Numbered from the stretch's first letter, positions 1 to 8,357 are shown. The stretch is 64,000 nucleotides of DNA from CAWKCE01 sp032127035 (GCA_963848085.1 CAWKCE010000003.1:62001-126000), one strand, 5' to 3'. Numbers and translations: made by a program. Notes: generated by a model not told the origin, from the letters alone.

Positions 1-795
1 ACGCCGACGACTCTCGGCGACTTCGTCGGCCAGGGGCACTGGCGCCAGCCGGACCTGGGCCTGCTGCCCAAGCAGCACGCCGAGTTCGCCGACCTCCTGC
101 GAAGCCTGGGTGCCGAGGTGACGGTGGCCGACCCCGTCGACGGTCTGGTCGACGCCGTCTACACGCATGACCCGATGACCATGACCCCGTACGGGGCGCT
201 GCTCTACCAGATGCGCAAGCCGGTCCGCGCGCCCGAGCCGGCTGCGATGCGGGCCGACCTCGAGCGCCTCGGCGTGCCGATCGTGGGGGAGCTGACCGGG
301 GATGCCTACTCCGACGGTGGCGACAAGGTCTGGCTGGACGAGCGGACGCTGCTGGTCGGACGCGGCTACCGCACGACCGCTGCCGCCGTCGCGCAGATGC
401 GCGACATCCTCGGGCCGTACGGCGTCGACGTGGTCAGCCTCGACCTGCCGCACTTCATGGGCCCGGACGCCGTGCTGCACCTGATGAGCGTGCTGTCGCC
501 GATCGACCATGACCTCGCGGTGGTCTACGAGCCGTTGGCGCCGGTGTCGATGCTGGAGCTTCTCGACGAGCGCGGGATCGAGCGGCTCACGTGCGACGAG
601 GACGAGTTCTGGACACAGGGGGCGAACATCCTCGCCGTAGCGCCACGGGTCGTGGTGCTGGCCGCCGGCAACCCCAAGGTGCAGGCCAAGCTCGAGGACG
701 CGGGCGTCACGGTGCACGTCTTCGACGGCAGCGAGGTGGCGGTGAAAGGTGACGGCGGTCCGACCTGCCTCACCCAGCCGCTCTGGCGGGTATGA
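1..795 (+). CDS. Guanidino-modifying hydrolase (DDAH/arginine deiminase-like), 5' partial
   Basis: The frame is open from base 1, so the N-terminus lies outside the window; 264 residues are visible. The protein belongs to the guanidine-modifying superfamily (dimethylarginine dimethylaminohydrolase, arginine deiminase, amidinotransferase). The catalytic cysteine is in GPTCLTQPLWR (Cys256 of the visible part), the catalytic histidine is probably in VLHLMS (about 160), and substrate-loop motifs YTHDP and GGDK are present. Family members hydrolyse arginine-like guanidines through a thiouronium intermediate. The stop overlaps the start of the M20 peptidase (ATGA), so the two are translationally coupled. 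The exact substrate cannot be told from sequence. Confidence 0.85.
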   Translation, partial: TPTTLGDFVGQGHWRQPDLGLLPKQHAEFADLLRSLGAEVTVADPVDGLVDAVYTHDPMTMTPYGALLYQMRKPVRAPEPAAMRADLERLGVPIVGELTGDAYSDGGDKVWLDERTLLVGRGYRTTAAAVAQMRDILGPYGVDVVSLDLPHFMGPDAVLHLMSVLSPIDHDLAVVYEPLAPVSMLELLDERGIERLTCDEDEFWTQGANILAVAPRVVVLAAGNPKVQAKLEDAGVTVHVFDGSEVAVKGDGGPTCLTQPLWRV

Positions 796-2069
796 CGCCC
801 GAGCTCACCGATCTCGAGCGGGCGGCGCTCGACGCGGTGGACGTCGCCACGGCCGGCCGGCTGCTCGAGGACCTCGTGGCCATCCCGAGTGAGACCGGCA
901 GCGCCGCCGAGTCGGATGCGCAGCACTGGGTGGCGCGTCGCTGCGAGCACCTCGGGCTCGACGTCGACCTGTGGCGGATGGACCTCGACGACCTCCGCGC
1001 TGCGGACGGCTTCCCAGGGACCGAGGCTGCCCGCGACGAGGCCTGGGGCATGGTCGCCGTCACACCGGGCCAGGACGACGGGCCGGCGTTGGTGCTGCAG
1101 GGCCATGTCGACGTCGTCCCGCCCGGGGACCTCGACCAGTGGGTCGGCCGAGACCCGTTCACCCCTCGCGTCGAGGGCGGCGTCCTGTACGGCCGGGGCG
1201 CGTGCGACATGAAAGCCGGTGTGGTGGCGAACCTGGTCGCCCTGGACGCGGTGCAGCGCGCCGGGGCGAGGCTGCGGGGACGGGTCGCCGTGCACACCGT
1301 GGTGAGCGAGGAGGACGGCGGGCTGGGGGCGTTCGGCACCCTCGCCCGTGGCCATCGTGGGGACGCCTGCGTGATCACCGAGCCGACGGGCGGGGACGTC
1401 ATCACGGCGAACGGGGGAGCGCTGACGTTCACGCTGCGCGTGCCGGGCCTGGCGACGCATGGCTCGACGCGGTACGAGGGGGTGAGCGCGCTGGAGAAGT
1501 TCCTGCCGCTGTACCAGGCGCTCGTCGATCTCGAGCGGGAGCGGAACGTGGACGTCGACCCGCTGATGTCCGGCTACCCGATCGCGTACCCGCTGTCCGT
1601 CGGGCGGGTGTCCGCGGGCGACTGGTCGAGCAGCGTGCCCGACCTGTTGACCGCCGAGGGGCGTATCGGCGTCCGACTCGGCGAGGACGTGGCCCGCACC
1701 CGCGGCGACCTCGAGTCCTGCGTCGCCCGCGTCAACGCCGCCGACCCGTGGCTGGCCGACCACCCGGTGGTCGTGGGCTGGACCGGCGGCCAGTTCGCGA
1801 GCGGGCGGTTCCCCGTCGGCCACCCTTTTCTCGGGGTCGTCCAGCAGGCGCACGCCGATGCGACCGGCGGCCCGCCGCCGCGCGAGCGCGGTGCCCCGTA
1901 CGGCAGCGACCTGCGGCTGTACAACGGCGCTGGGATCCCGTCGCTGCACCTGGGACCGGGACAGGCCAAGCACGCGCACAGCCCACTGGAGCAGGTACGG
2001 CTGTCGGAGGTCGCCGACGTCGCGCGGATGCTGACGCTGGTCATCCTGCGCAGCTGCGGCACCCGGTAG
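792..2069 (+). CDS. M20 family metallo-deacylase/peptidase (ArgE/DapE type)
   Basis: This 425-residue protein has the full M20 dizinc signature: GHVDVVPPGD (His about 105, Asp107), GRGACDMKAG (about 136-145) and SEEDGG (about 172), then a dimerisation insert and a C-terminal GPGQAKHAHSPLE segment with the last metal histidine. Family members remove acyl groups from acyl-amino acids (acetylornithine deacetylase, succinyl-diaminopimelate desuccinylase) or cleave small peptides. It starts at an ATG overlapping the upstream stop by 4 nt. Its place between a guanidine hydrolase and an amino-acid decarboxylase suggests a catabolic role on arginine-like compounds rather than canonical argE or dapE; that is inference. 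Confidence 0.88.
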   Translation: MTPELTDLERAALDAVDVATAGRLLEDLVAIPSETGSAAESDAQHWVARRCEHLGLDVDLWRMDLDDLRAADGFPGTEAARDEAWGMVAVTPGQDDGPALVLQGHVDVVPPGDLDQWVGRDPFTPRVEGGVLYGRGACDMKAGVVANLVALDAVQRAGARLRGRVAVHTVVSEEDGGLGAFGTLARGHRGDACVITEPTGGDVITANGGALTFTLRVPGLATHGSTRYEGVSALEKFLPLYQALVDLERERNVDVDPLMSGYPIAYPLSVGRVSAGDWSSSVPDLLTAEGRIGVRLGEDVARTRGDLESCVARVNAADPWLADHPVVVGWTGGQFASGRFPVGHPFLGVVQQAHADATGGPPPRERGAPYGSDLRLYNGAGIPSLHLGPGQAKHAHSPLEQVRLSEVADVARMLTLVILRSCGTR

Positions 2070-2114
2070 GCGCCCAGCCCGGCGGCGGGCATCGCCACAA
2101 CGCAGGCACGCACC

Positions 2115-2120
2115 TACACT
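2115..2120 (+). promoter_or_regulatory. -10 box (TACACT) of leaderless gene at 2128
   Basis: TACACT lies 7 nt before the GTG of the decarboxylase gene, leaving no room for a Shine-Dalgarno site. Confidence 0.55.
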
Positions 2121-2127
2121 CCGGCGC

Positions 2128-3480
2128 GTGCACCGATACGACGAAGACACCGAGCGCCTCGCCCAACAGGTCATCGACTACGCGCGCCACCGGCTGCGGT
2201 TGGACCCCGTGCCGCTCGACGGCCCGCGGCCCCCGGCTGACCTTGCCGCCGATGCCGGCCGGACCATCACCGAGGAGGGGCTTGGCGGGGACCGGGCGCT
2301 GCAGATCTTCAGCGACGTCCTTGCCCCGGCGTGCATCTCGGTGGACCACCCGCGCTACCTGTCGTTCATCCCGGCCGCGCCGACCGAGGCCGCGACGCTG
2401 TTCGACGTCGTCGTCGGTGCGTCGTCGATCTACGCCGGGTCCTGGCTGGAGGGCGCGGGGGCGATCTACGCCGAGAACGAGGCGCTGCGCTGGCTGGCCG
2501 ACCTGGCGGGACTCCCGGAGGGGGCGGGCGGCGTCTTCGTGCAGGGGGGCACGCTGGGCAACCTGTCGGCGTTGGTGGCGGCCCGCCACGACGCGCTAGC
2601 CCGGCGGGGCGGCGAGCGTCCGGCGCGCTGGGTCGTCGTGGGCAGCGCGGAGGCGCACTCGTCGCTGCAGCACGCGGCGCGGGTCATGGACGTCGACGTG
2701 CTGGTGGTACCGGTCGACGAGCACGGCCGGCTCACTGGCAGCGAGCTGGCGAAAGTGCTGGACGAGCACGACGAGGACGACGTCTTCGCCGTGCACGTGA
2801 CGGCCGGGACGACCAACTACGGAATCGTCGACGACATCGCCGGAGTGGCCGAGGTCGCCAAGAAGCGGGGGATCTGGCTGCACGTGGACGGTGCCTACGG
2901 CGTTGCCGCGCTGTGTGCGCCGAGTGCCCGGTACCTGTTCGACGGCATCGAGCACGCGGACTCGTTCATCGTCGACCCGCACAAGTGGCTGTTCGCCCCG
3001 TTCGACGCGTGCGCACTGGTGTACCGCGACCCAGAGATCGCGCGCGCTGCACACACCCAGACCGCCGGCTACCTGGAGGCGATCAACCGGGGCAGTGAGT
3101 GGAACCCCAGCGACTACGCCGTCCACCTGTCCCGGCGGGCCCGAGGTCTGCCGTTCTGGTTCTCACTCGCGGCACACGGCACCAACGCCTACACGGTGGC
3201 GGTGGAGCGAACGCTCGAGGTGGCCCGGTTCGCCGGCGACGAGATCCGCAAGCGGTCGTACGTCGAGCTGGTGCGGGACCCGCAGCTGTCGGTGGTGGTG
3301 TTCCGGCGTCTGGGCTGGACGCCCGAGCAGTACTACGCGTGGAGCGAGCGCATCATGTCGGCGAACTTCGCCTTCGTGCTGCCGACGACGCACTACGGCG
3401 AGACGGTGACCCGGTTCGCCATCACCAACCCGAAGACCGCGGAGTCCGACATCGCGATGATCCTCGACACCATGGCCTGA
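2128..3480 (+). CDS. PLP-dependent amino acid decarboxylase (group II)
   Basis: This 450-residue protein is a group II PLP decarboxylase (aromatic-L-amino-acid or glutamate decarboxylase fold). The PLP lysine is in VDPHKWLFAPFD (Lys286), preceded by HVDGAYG, with a conserved HVTAGTTNYG phosphate region. It would convert an amino acid to its amine and CO2 in the cytoplasm. The GTG start is set by a TACACT box 7 nt upstream. A 58-nt gap separates it from the M20 gene, so it can be transcribed on its own. The substrate is uncertain: tryptophan, DOPA, glutamate and diaminobutyrate decarboxylases all share these motifs. Confidence 0.88.
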   Translation: MHRYDEDTERLAQQVIDYARHRLRLDPVPLDGPRPPADLAADAGRTITEEGLGGDRALQIFSDVLAPACISVDHPRYLSFIPAAPTEAATLFDVVVGASSIYAGSWLEGAGAIYAENEALRWLADLAGLPEGAGGVFVQGGTLGNLSALVAARHDALARRGGERPARWVVVGSAEAHSSLQHAARVMDVDVLVVPVDEHGRLTGSELAKVLDEHDEDDVFAVHVTAGTTNYGIVDDIAGVAEVAKKRGIWLHVDGAYGVAALCAPSARYLFDGIEHADSFIVDPHKWLFAPFDACALVYRDPEIARAAHTQTAGYLEAINRGSEWNPSDYAVHLSRRARGLPFWFSLAAHGTNAYTVAVERTLEVARFAGDEIRKRSYVELVRDPQLSVVVFRRLGWTPEQYYAWSERIMSANFAFVLPTTHYGETVTRFAITNPKTAESDIAMILDTMA

Positions 3481-3500
3481 CCCCTCCCGTCCCCCGCTGC

Positions 3501-3600
3501 ACGAATGTGCGGAATTCCGGGCGATGGCCCCGAAGAGTGCACACGGAGGGGGGCTTGGGTGCGGAATTCGGGCCGAAGGCCTCGAATTCCGCACATTCGT
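3501..3600. repeat. 100-bp double-hairpin intergenic repeat, copy 1
   Basis: It begins ACGAATGTGCGGAATTC (3501-3517) and ends with the exact reverse complement (3584-3600). An internal GTGCGGAATTC (3560-3570) pairs with the right arm to form a second hairpin; the mate of the first hairpin is degenerate. Copies of identical length lie at 24496-24595 and 60764-60863. This one sits between the converging 3' ends of the decarboxylase and the cupin gene and may work as a bidirectional terminator. Confidence 0.85.
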
Positions 3601-3611
3601 TCACCCCCCGG

Positions 3612-3950
3612 TCAGGAGGGGCGCACGACGTACACCTTGCGCAGGTCCTCGTGGACCGTCCACGTGGTGCGGGCGCCGGCGGCCAGGACGCCCACGTCGC
3701 CCGGGCCGACCGCCAGCGTGGGACCGCCGTCGATCACGATCGTGGCGCTGCCGGACAGCACGACGAACACCTCATCGGCCTCCACGTCGGTCGAGACGCC
3801 GGCGGTGTGCTGCCAGATCCCGACCGCCACGGCGTCGTCGGCCAAGATCTCGCGGGCACTCACCTGGGGGTCCCCGTGGACGACCTGGTCCGGGTCCAGC
3901 GGGGCGGCGTCGAGCGTGGCGGCCAGGGCGTGGACGACGAGGTTGCGCAT
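3612..3950 (-). CDS. Cupin domain protein
   Basis: A small, 112-residue single-domain cupin. The beta-barrel core reads GIWQHTAGVSTDVEADEVFVVLSGSATIVIDGG followed by VGPGDVGVLAAGARTTWTV, which matches cupin motifs 1 and 2, although motif 1 lacks the usual paired histidines, so metal binding is doubtful. The frame stays open to 4154, but the ATG at 3950 fits the family and has TAGGGT (3958-3963) 7 nt upstream, so it is probably leaderless. It diverges from the DUF3263 gene and converges on the decarboxylase across a 100-bp repeat. Ligand unknown. Confidence 0.78.
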   Translation of the reverse strand: MRNLVVHALAATLDAAPLDPDQVVHGDPQVSAREILADDAVAVGIWQHTAGVSTDVEADEVFVVLSGSATIVIDGGPTLAVGPGDVGVLAAGARTTWTVHEDLRKVYVVRPS

Positions 3951-4094
3951 GGCGGCGACCCTACCCAGCCCTCGAGAACCGGCGGCCGCGGTGAATGACA
4001 TCGGTGGGATTTGGCCCCTAGGATGGCCGTGCGGCCCGGGAGGGGAAGCCCGGGCCGCCTCAACGCTTGCCGAACCCGAGCCCAGGGAGCGCCC

Positions 4095-4382
4095 ATGGAC
4101 GCCGCCGCCTCGTCGCCTGCTGCGGTGGCCCGCGACCTCACGGAGCGCGAGCACGCCATCCTCGGGTTCGAGCGCCAGTGGTGGAAGTACGCCGGCGCCA
4201 AGGAGCAGGCCATCCGCGAGCTGTTCGACATGTCAGCGACGCGGTACTACCAAGTGCTCAACGCTCTCATCGACCGCCCCGAGGCCCTCGCGTCGGACCC
4301 GATGCTGGTCAAGCGGCTGCGCCGGCTTCGTGCCGCCCGGCAGCGGGCCCGCTCGGCGCGCCGCCTGGGCGTCCAGGTCTGA
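4095..4382 (+). CDS. DUF3263 domain protein
   Basis: This 95-residue protein matches the actinobacterial DUF3263 family, with the core LTEREHAILGFERQWWKYAGAKEQAIRELFDMSATRYYQVLNALID. The predicted helix-turn-helix-like middle (FDMSATRYYQVLN) and basic tail (RRLRAARQRARSARR) suggest nucleic-acid binding; the function is unknown. The ATG at 4095 follows a GGGAGC ribosome-binding site, and the in-frame extension to 4011 is not needed. It sits 12 nt before the LytR_C gene, a pairing commonly seen in actinobacteria. Confidence 0.85.
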   Translation: MDAAASSPAAVARDLTEREHAILGFERQWWKYAGAKEQAIRELFDMSATRYYQVLNALIDRPEALASDPMLVKRLRRLRAARQRARSARRLGVQV

Positions 4383-4394
4383 CGGACCGCGGGC

Positions 4395-5000
4395 ATGAGC
4401 TCGCCCGGCCAACCTCCCGGACCCCGTCCCCGCGGCACCCACCGCGCCGGGCCCAGCTCGCAGTCGTTCCTCATCCCGGTCGTCCTCGCGGTCGCCGTGG
4501 TCGCGGCCATCGGGCTCGCGGCCTGGATGCTGCTGGCCCCCTCGGGTGACGACGCGGCGTTCCCGACCGGTCCCCCCACTCCGGCCACGAGCACGTCGAC
4601 GTCCCCCAGCGCCTCTCCCTCGAAGTCACCGTCGAAGTCCGTCTCACCGTCGAAGTCGCCGTCGAAGTCACCCAGCGAGACCCCGAAGCCGTCGCCCACC
4701 AAGACCGCGACCGACCGCCCGGTGCCGTCGGTCCCGGTCTACGTCTTCAACCAGACGACGGTGACCGGGCTGGCGGCGTCGTTCGCGCGGGTGCTGGAAA
4801 GCGACGGGTGGAACGTGGCCGGCGTCGGCAACTGGCGGGGGTTCGTGCCGTCAAACACCGTCTACTACTGGCCCGGCGACAAACCGGCCGCCCAACGGCT
4901 GAGCAGCGACTACGGAGAGATCGGTCGGGTGTGGCCGGCGTCGTCACCCATGCCGCGGGACGGACTGTCGGTCATCTTGGCCAGCGACCTCGTCAAGTAG
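4395..5000 (+). CDS. LytR C-terminal domain protein, membrane anchored
   Basis: This 201-residue protein has a short cytoplasmic N-terminus, one membrane segment (about 27-51), a low-complexity Ser/Pro/Lys linker built on repeated SPSKSPSK units (about 70-105), and an extracellular LytR_C domain (YVFNQTTVTGLAASFARVLESDGWNVAGVGNW). LytR_C domains occur in cell-envelope proteins and probably bind wall glycopolymers; no LCP phosphotransferase domain is present. The linker is encoded by tandem CCGTCGAAGTC-like units, a likely site of length variation. It is probably co-transcribed with the DUF3263 gene. Confidence 0.85.
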   Translation: MSSPGQPPGPRPRGTHRAGPSSQSFLIPVVLAVAVVAAIGLAAWMLLAPSGDDAAFPTGPPTPATSTSTSPSASPSKSPSKSVSPSKSPSKSPSETPKPSPTKTATDRPVPSVPVYVFNQTTVTGLAASFARVLESDGWNVAGVGNWRGFVPSNTVYYWPGDKPAAQRLSSDYGEIGRVWPASSPMPRDGLSVILASDLVK

Positions 5001-5018
5001 CCGGACCTTCGGTCGACG

Positions 5019-6269
5019 TCAGGCCCGGTCGTCGTCGTCGCGGACGACCTGCCCGCCCTTCATCACCAGCCGGACGTCGGTGGTGAAACCGCTCAGGTCG
5101 CCGAGCTCGTGCCCGGACACCGCGACCAGGTCCGCGTACCGCCCCGGAGACAAGACGCCGACCTCGGCGCTCCCCAGGCACTCCGCCGCCCACACCGTTG
5201 CCGCGCGCACGGTGTCGACGGGAGACAGTCCGAGCCCGACCATCACCGGCAGCTGCCGGGCGTTCATCCCGTGCGGGTACACCCCGGAGTCGGTGCCGTA
5301 GCCGATGCGCACCCCGAGCTCCACCGCCTGGGCGAAGGCGTCGCGCTGTGTCTGCGTGGTGTCGGCGTTCTTCTGCAGCGTCTCGGCCGGCCACCCCTCG
5401 CGGGACCCGGTCTCGGCGATCCAGTCGCCGTTCCAGACGTCGGCGACGAGGTAGGTGCCGTGGTCGCGCATCAGCCCCAGCGCCTCGTCGTCGGCCAGCG
5501 AGCCGTGCTCGACGGACCGAACCCCGGCGCGGACCGCGCGCTTGATCCCCTCCGCCCCGTGCGCGTGTGCGGCGACGAACGTGCCGGACAGCGCCGCCTC
5601 GTCGACGGCGGCGCGGATCTCGGCCTCGGAGAACTCGGGCGCACCCGGGTTGGTGCCCGGCGCCAGGACGGCGCCGGTCGCGATCACCTTGATGAAGTCG
5701 GCGCCACCGCCCAGGATGCGGCGGACGCTGCGCCGCACCTCGTCGACAGAGTCGCTCACGCCGAACCGGAAGTCCGCCGGCAGCTCGACGTCGGGCGCGA
5801 AGCCGGTCACCTCGCCCCCGCCGCCGGTGCATGTGACGTACGCGCCGGCGCAGGTCATCCGCGGCCCGGCGACCCAGCCGCCTTCAATGGCACGCCGCAG
5901 CGACACGTCGACCAGCGCGCGGAACGTGCCGACGTCGCGCACCGAGGTGAAGCCCGCCTGCAGCGTCGCGTGGGCGTTGCGCACCCCGGCCAGTGCCTCG
6001 TCGGCCGCGCTGCGGGTAGGGATCTCCGCATACGAGGCGCCCTCGACCTCGCCAACCAGGTGACTGTGCAGGTCGATGAGGCCGGGAGTCACGGTGCAGT
6101 CGGTCAGGTCGATGACTCGGGCGTCGGGCGGGACGGCACCGGGCCCGTCAGGCCGCACCTCGGCCACACGGTCGCCGTCGACCAGCACCACGACGTCGCG
6201 ACGCAGCTCGCCGCGCACGGCGTCGAAGAAGCGACCGCAGCGGACGGCCGGCAGAGGGCTCGAAGTCAT
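5019..6269 (-). CDS. Metal-dependent amidohydrolase (imidazolonepropionase/prolidase-like)
   Basis: A 416-residue amidohydrolase-superfamily enzyme. It has the HxH metal site in GLIDLHSHLVGE, a bridging lysine candidate in ADFIKVIATGA, metal histidines in AAHAHG and SVEHGSLADDE, and the catalytic Asp in GYGTDSGV. This pattern fits the Xaa-Pro dipeptidase/imidazolonepropionase-like group, cytoplasmic hydrolases of cyclic amides or dipeptides. The ATG at 6269 was preferred over an in-frame GTG at 6287; neither has a strong ribosome-binding site. It lies 21 nt after the HAD phosphatase on the same strand and may share its transcript. Confidence 0.83.
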   Translation of the reverse strand: MTSSPLPAVRCGRFFDAVRGELRRDVVVLVDGDRVAEVRPDGPGAVPPDARVIDLTDCTVTPGLIDLHSHLVGEVEGASYAEIPTRSAADEALAGVRNAHATLQAGFTSVRDVGTFRALVDVSLRRAIEGGWVAGPRMTCAGAYVTCTGGGGEVTGFAPDVELPADFRFGVSDSVDEVRRSVRRILGGGADFIKVIATGAVLAPGTNPGAPEFSEAEIRAAVDEAALSGTFVAAHAHGAEGIKRAVRAGVRSVEHGSLADDEALGLMRDHGTYLVADVWNGDWIAETGSREGWPAETLQKNADTTQTQRDAFAQAVELGVRIGYGTDSGVYPHGMNARQLPVMVGLGLSPVDTVRAATVWAAECLGSAEVGVLSPGRYADLVAVSGHELGDLSGFTTDVRLVMKGGQVVRDDDDRA

Positions 6270-6290
6270 GGGCCGACCCAACCACACCGG

Positions 6291-7139
6291 TCAGGCGTGG
6301 GCAGCCGCCCACCGGGCGGCTTCGGCCCAGCCGAGGCCCACGCGGCCGGCGCAGATGGTGACGTTCGGCAGCGCCGCCGCGGCCTCCCGCACGTCGCCCG
6401 CCTCGGCCCCGTTGGCGACGAGGAAGAACTGCCTCACATGAGGCGCCATCTCGAGGTCGGACATCGAGTCGCCGACGGCGACCGCGTGTGTGGAGGTGAG
6501 CCCTCGCCGGGCGAGGTCGCTGCGGATGCCCCGCCCCTTGGAGATCCCTCGGCTCATCAAGTGGTAGATGTGCGGGGTTCCAGCCACGCCGGGCATCTCG
6601 CGCAGCGGGAGCCGGCCGTTGTCCACCAGCACCAGCCAGGGGTACCCCGTCGACGCGAGCCAGGCGTTGACGTCAGGAACGTCGGCCTGACCGCGGAGCA
6701 TGACGTCGGTCTCGTGTCCGGCGTGCCAGGGAGCGTGGTGCTCGAGCCGACCGTCCGACCGAGCCAGCAGAGCGTCGACGAGGCCGAGCGCCTCCAGCTG
6801 CGGGACGAGGGGGCCGGCGAACTCCGGCGGGGCGTCACCCGCCACCAGCTGGGAGCGGCGACCGCCGTCCCAGCCGAGGATTGCGCCCATCTCGGCGACG
6901 AAGCCGTCGGCACCGAAGATGCGGGAGGCCTCCTCGAGCTGCGGGCGGGTGCGGCCGGACACCAGGACAAGCTCCACGCCGGCACCGAGCAGCCCCACCA
7001 GCGCCTGGGCTGGCTCCGGCGTGAGGTCGCCGTCGGCGCTGCGGACGAAGCACCCGAACGGTCCGACCATCGTCCCGTCCAGGTCGGAGTAGACGACGCG
7101 GACTCCGGTGGCGCCGAGCGCCGGGTCGGCCGCCGTCAT
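6291..7139 (-). CDS. HAD phosphatase, mannosyl/glucosyl-3-phosphoglycerate phosphatase family
   Basis: This 282-residue HAD protein carries motif I YSDLDGTMV (nucleophile and acid Asp), motif II VLVSGRT, a Lys in SKGRGI and motif III AVGDSMSDLEMA, with the C2-type cap of sucrose-phosphatase/mannosyl-3-phosphoglycerate phosphatase enzymes. Its ATG overlaps the stop of gpgS by 4 nt (7136-7139), so it is translated with the glucosyltransferase. It therefore probably removes the 3-phosphate from glucosyl-3-phosphoglycerate to give glucosylglycerate. The role comes from context; generic sugar phosphatases share the fold. Confidence 0.82.
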   Translation of the reverse strand: MTAADPALGATGVRVVYSDLDGTMVGPFGCFVRSADGDLTPEPAQALVGLLGAGVELVLVSGRTRPQLEEASRIFGADGFVAEMGAILGWDGGRRSQLVAGDAPPEFAGPLVPQLEALGLVDALLARSDGRLEHHAPWHAGHETDVMLRGQADVPDVNAWLASTGYPWLVLVDNGRLPLREMPGVAGTPHIYHLMSRGISKGRGIRSDLARRGLTSTHAVAVGDSMSDLEMAPHVRQFFLVANGAEAGDVREAAAALPNVTICAGRVGLGWAEAARWAAAHA

Positions 7140-8092
7140 CGGACCCTGACGTAGTCGGTGACGGTCGCCATCGGTGGCCGTTCCAGGGCGGTCACGTCGT
7201 AGGTCTGCCACAGCTGGGTGTTGCCGTCGCGGGAGAACTGCACCAGGGTCGGGTCTTCCGGGACGCCGGGGCCGTCGCGGTGGATCCGTGACAGTGCGGT
7301 GTGCCAGATCTCAGCGGCCATCCGGCCCAGCCGCTGGTCGTCGTGGTGCCGGTGGCGCCGCTGGCCCAGGTCGACCTGCGCGAGCGAGGACAACCCGACC
7401 AGGTGGAGCGCGTCGACGAGCAGGCCCAGCTCGACGCCGTACCCGGTGGGGAACGGCAGCCGCTCGAGGAGCGATCGACGGGCCGCGTACTCGCCGGCCA
7501 ACGGCTGGACGAAGCCGGCCAGCTGGGGCCAGTGGAGGTTCAGCAGGGGCCGGGCCACCAGCTCGGTCACTCGCCCCCCGCCGGCCGGGTGGACACGCGA
7601 GCCGTCGACGAGAGGGCGGTCGTAGGTGGCCTTGACGAGCTGCAACGTGGGGTCGTCGAGCAGCGGGCCGACCAGCCCGGTGACGGTGGCCGCCTCGAAG
7701 GCGAGGAGGTCGGCGTCAACGAAGACCACCACGTCTGCGGACGTGGCGGCCAGGGACCGCCACAGCGCCTCACCCTTGCCCGGGACCGCTGGCAGGTGGG
7801 GGAGCACATCGCCCAGGCTCACGACGCGGGCGCCGGCTCGGGCGGCAACCCCGGCGGTGTCGTCGGTGGAGAACGAGTCGATGACGACCAGCTCGTCTAC
7901 GACCGGCTCCGGGACGTCGACCAGCGAGGTGCGGATCGTCTCGACGATCGCGCCGACGGTGGCGGCCTCGTCGAGCGCCGGCAGGACGACGCTCACCGTG
8001 GTCCCGCGCTTGGCCGCCACGACCCGTTCGACCGGCCAGTCCTCGGCCCGCGAGAAGCGGTCCACGAACCAGTCGGCGACGTCATGGCGCAT
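7136..8092 (-). CDS. gpgS: Glucosyl-3-phosphoglycerate synthase
   Basis: This 318-residue GT81 (GT-A fold) glycosyltransferase strongly resembles mycobacterial GpgS, which joins glucose from NDP-glucose to 3-phosphoglycerate. Diagnostic segments are VVLPALDEAATVG, VIDSFSTDDT, PGKGEALWRSLAATS, FVDADL (metal site), GGGRVTELVARPLLN, QPLAGEYAARR and GYGVELGLL. In actinobacteria this is the first step of glucosylglycerate synthesis, feeding either a compatible solute or the primer of methylglucose lipopolysaccharide. It is coupled to a HAD phosphatase expected to do the second step. The start at 8092 lacks a clear ribosome-binding site. Confidence 0.9.
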   Translation of the reverse strand: MRHDVADWFVDRFSRAEDWPVERVVAAKRGTTVSVVLPALDEAATVGAIVETIRTSLVDVPEPVVDELVVIDSFSTDDTAGVAARAGARVVSLGDVLPHLPAVPGKGEALWRSLAATSADVVVFVDADLLAFEAATVTGLVGPLLDDPTLQLVKATYDRPLVDGSRVHPAGGGRVTELVARPLLNLHWPQLAGFVQPLAGEYAARRSLLERLPFPTGYGVELGLLVDALHLVGLSSLAQVDLGQRRHRHHDDQRLGRMAAEIWHTALSRIHRDGPGVPEDPTLVQFSRDGNTQLWQTYDVTALERPPMATVTDYVRVR

Positions 8093-8234
8093 CGTCGGTC
8101 CCCGTCCCGTCTCGACCTGCGGACACTGTTGTCAGCATCCGGACACCGGCGGCTACCCTGTAGCGGTCCGACCCTTCCCCATGTGGCAGGCGGACACAAC
8201 TGGTGAGACCCGCACGGCCCACAACTTCATACCG

Positions 8235-8357
8235 CTCATCCAGAGGGGCAGAGGGAACGGCCCGACGAAGCCCCGGCAACCCCCCGGAGACCTCAGCAGA
8301 GGCCGCCCGGGACAGGTGCCAACTCCGTCCTGCGTCGAGCGACGCGGGAGAGATGAG
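8235..8357 (+). promoter_or_regulatory. SAM-I (S-box) riboswitch
   Basis: P1 is CTCATC (8235-8240) paired with GATGAG (8352-8357). The conserved core follows: CAGAGGGG, GAGGGA, the kink-turn and pseudoknot region ACGAAGCCCCGGCAACC, a P3 stem, GGTGCCAACTCC (8316-8326) and a P4 hairpin. The Shine-Dalgarno-like AGGAAAGG (8356-8363) abuts the 3' strand of P1, so ligand-stabilised P1 could mask it, a translational OFF switch. A possible -10 (TACCCT, 8154-8159) lies upstream. The core matches SAM-I rather than the SAM-IV class. Confidence 0.9.

Noticed and set aside
525..2174. 549-codon minus-strand frame over the hydrolase and M20 genes
   Set aside because: No recognisable domain, and the plus-strand genes are conserved and coupled.
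4600..4690. Tandem repeats resembling a small repeat array
   Set aside because: They encode the SPSKSPSK linker of the LytR_C protein in frame; spacing is too short and irregular for CRISPR.
5109..7154. 681-codon plus-strand frame across the amidohydrolase and HAD genes
   Set aside because: It is antisense to two genes with clear catalytic motifs; its composition is that of a shadow frame.
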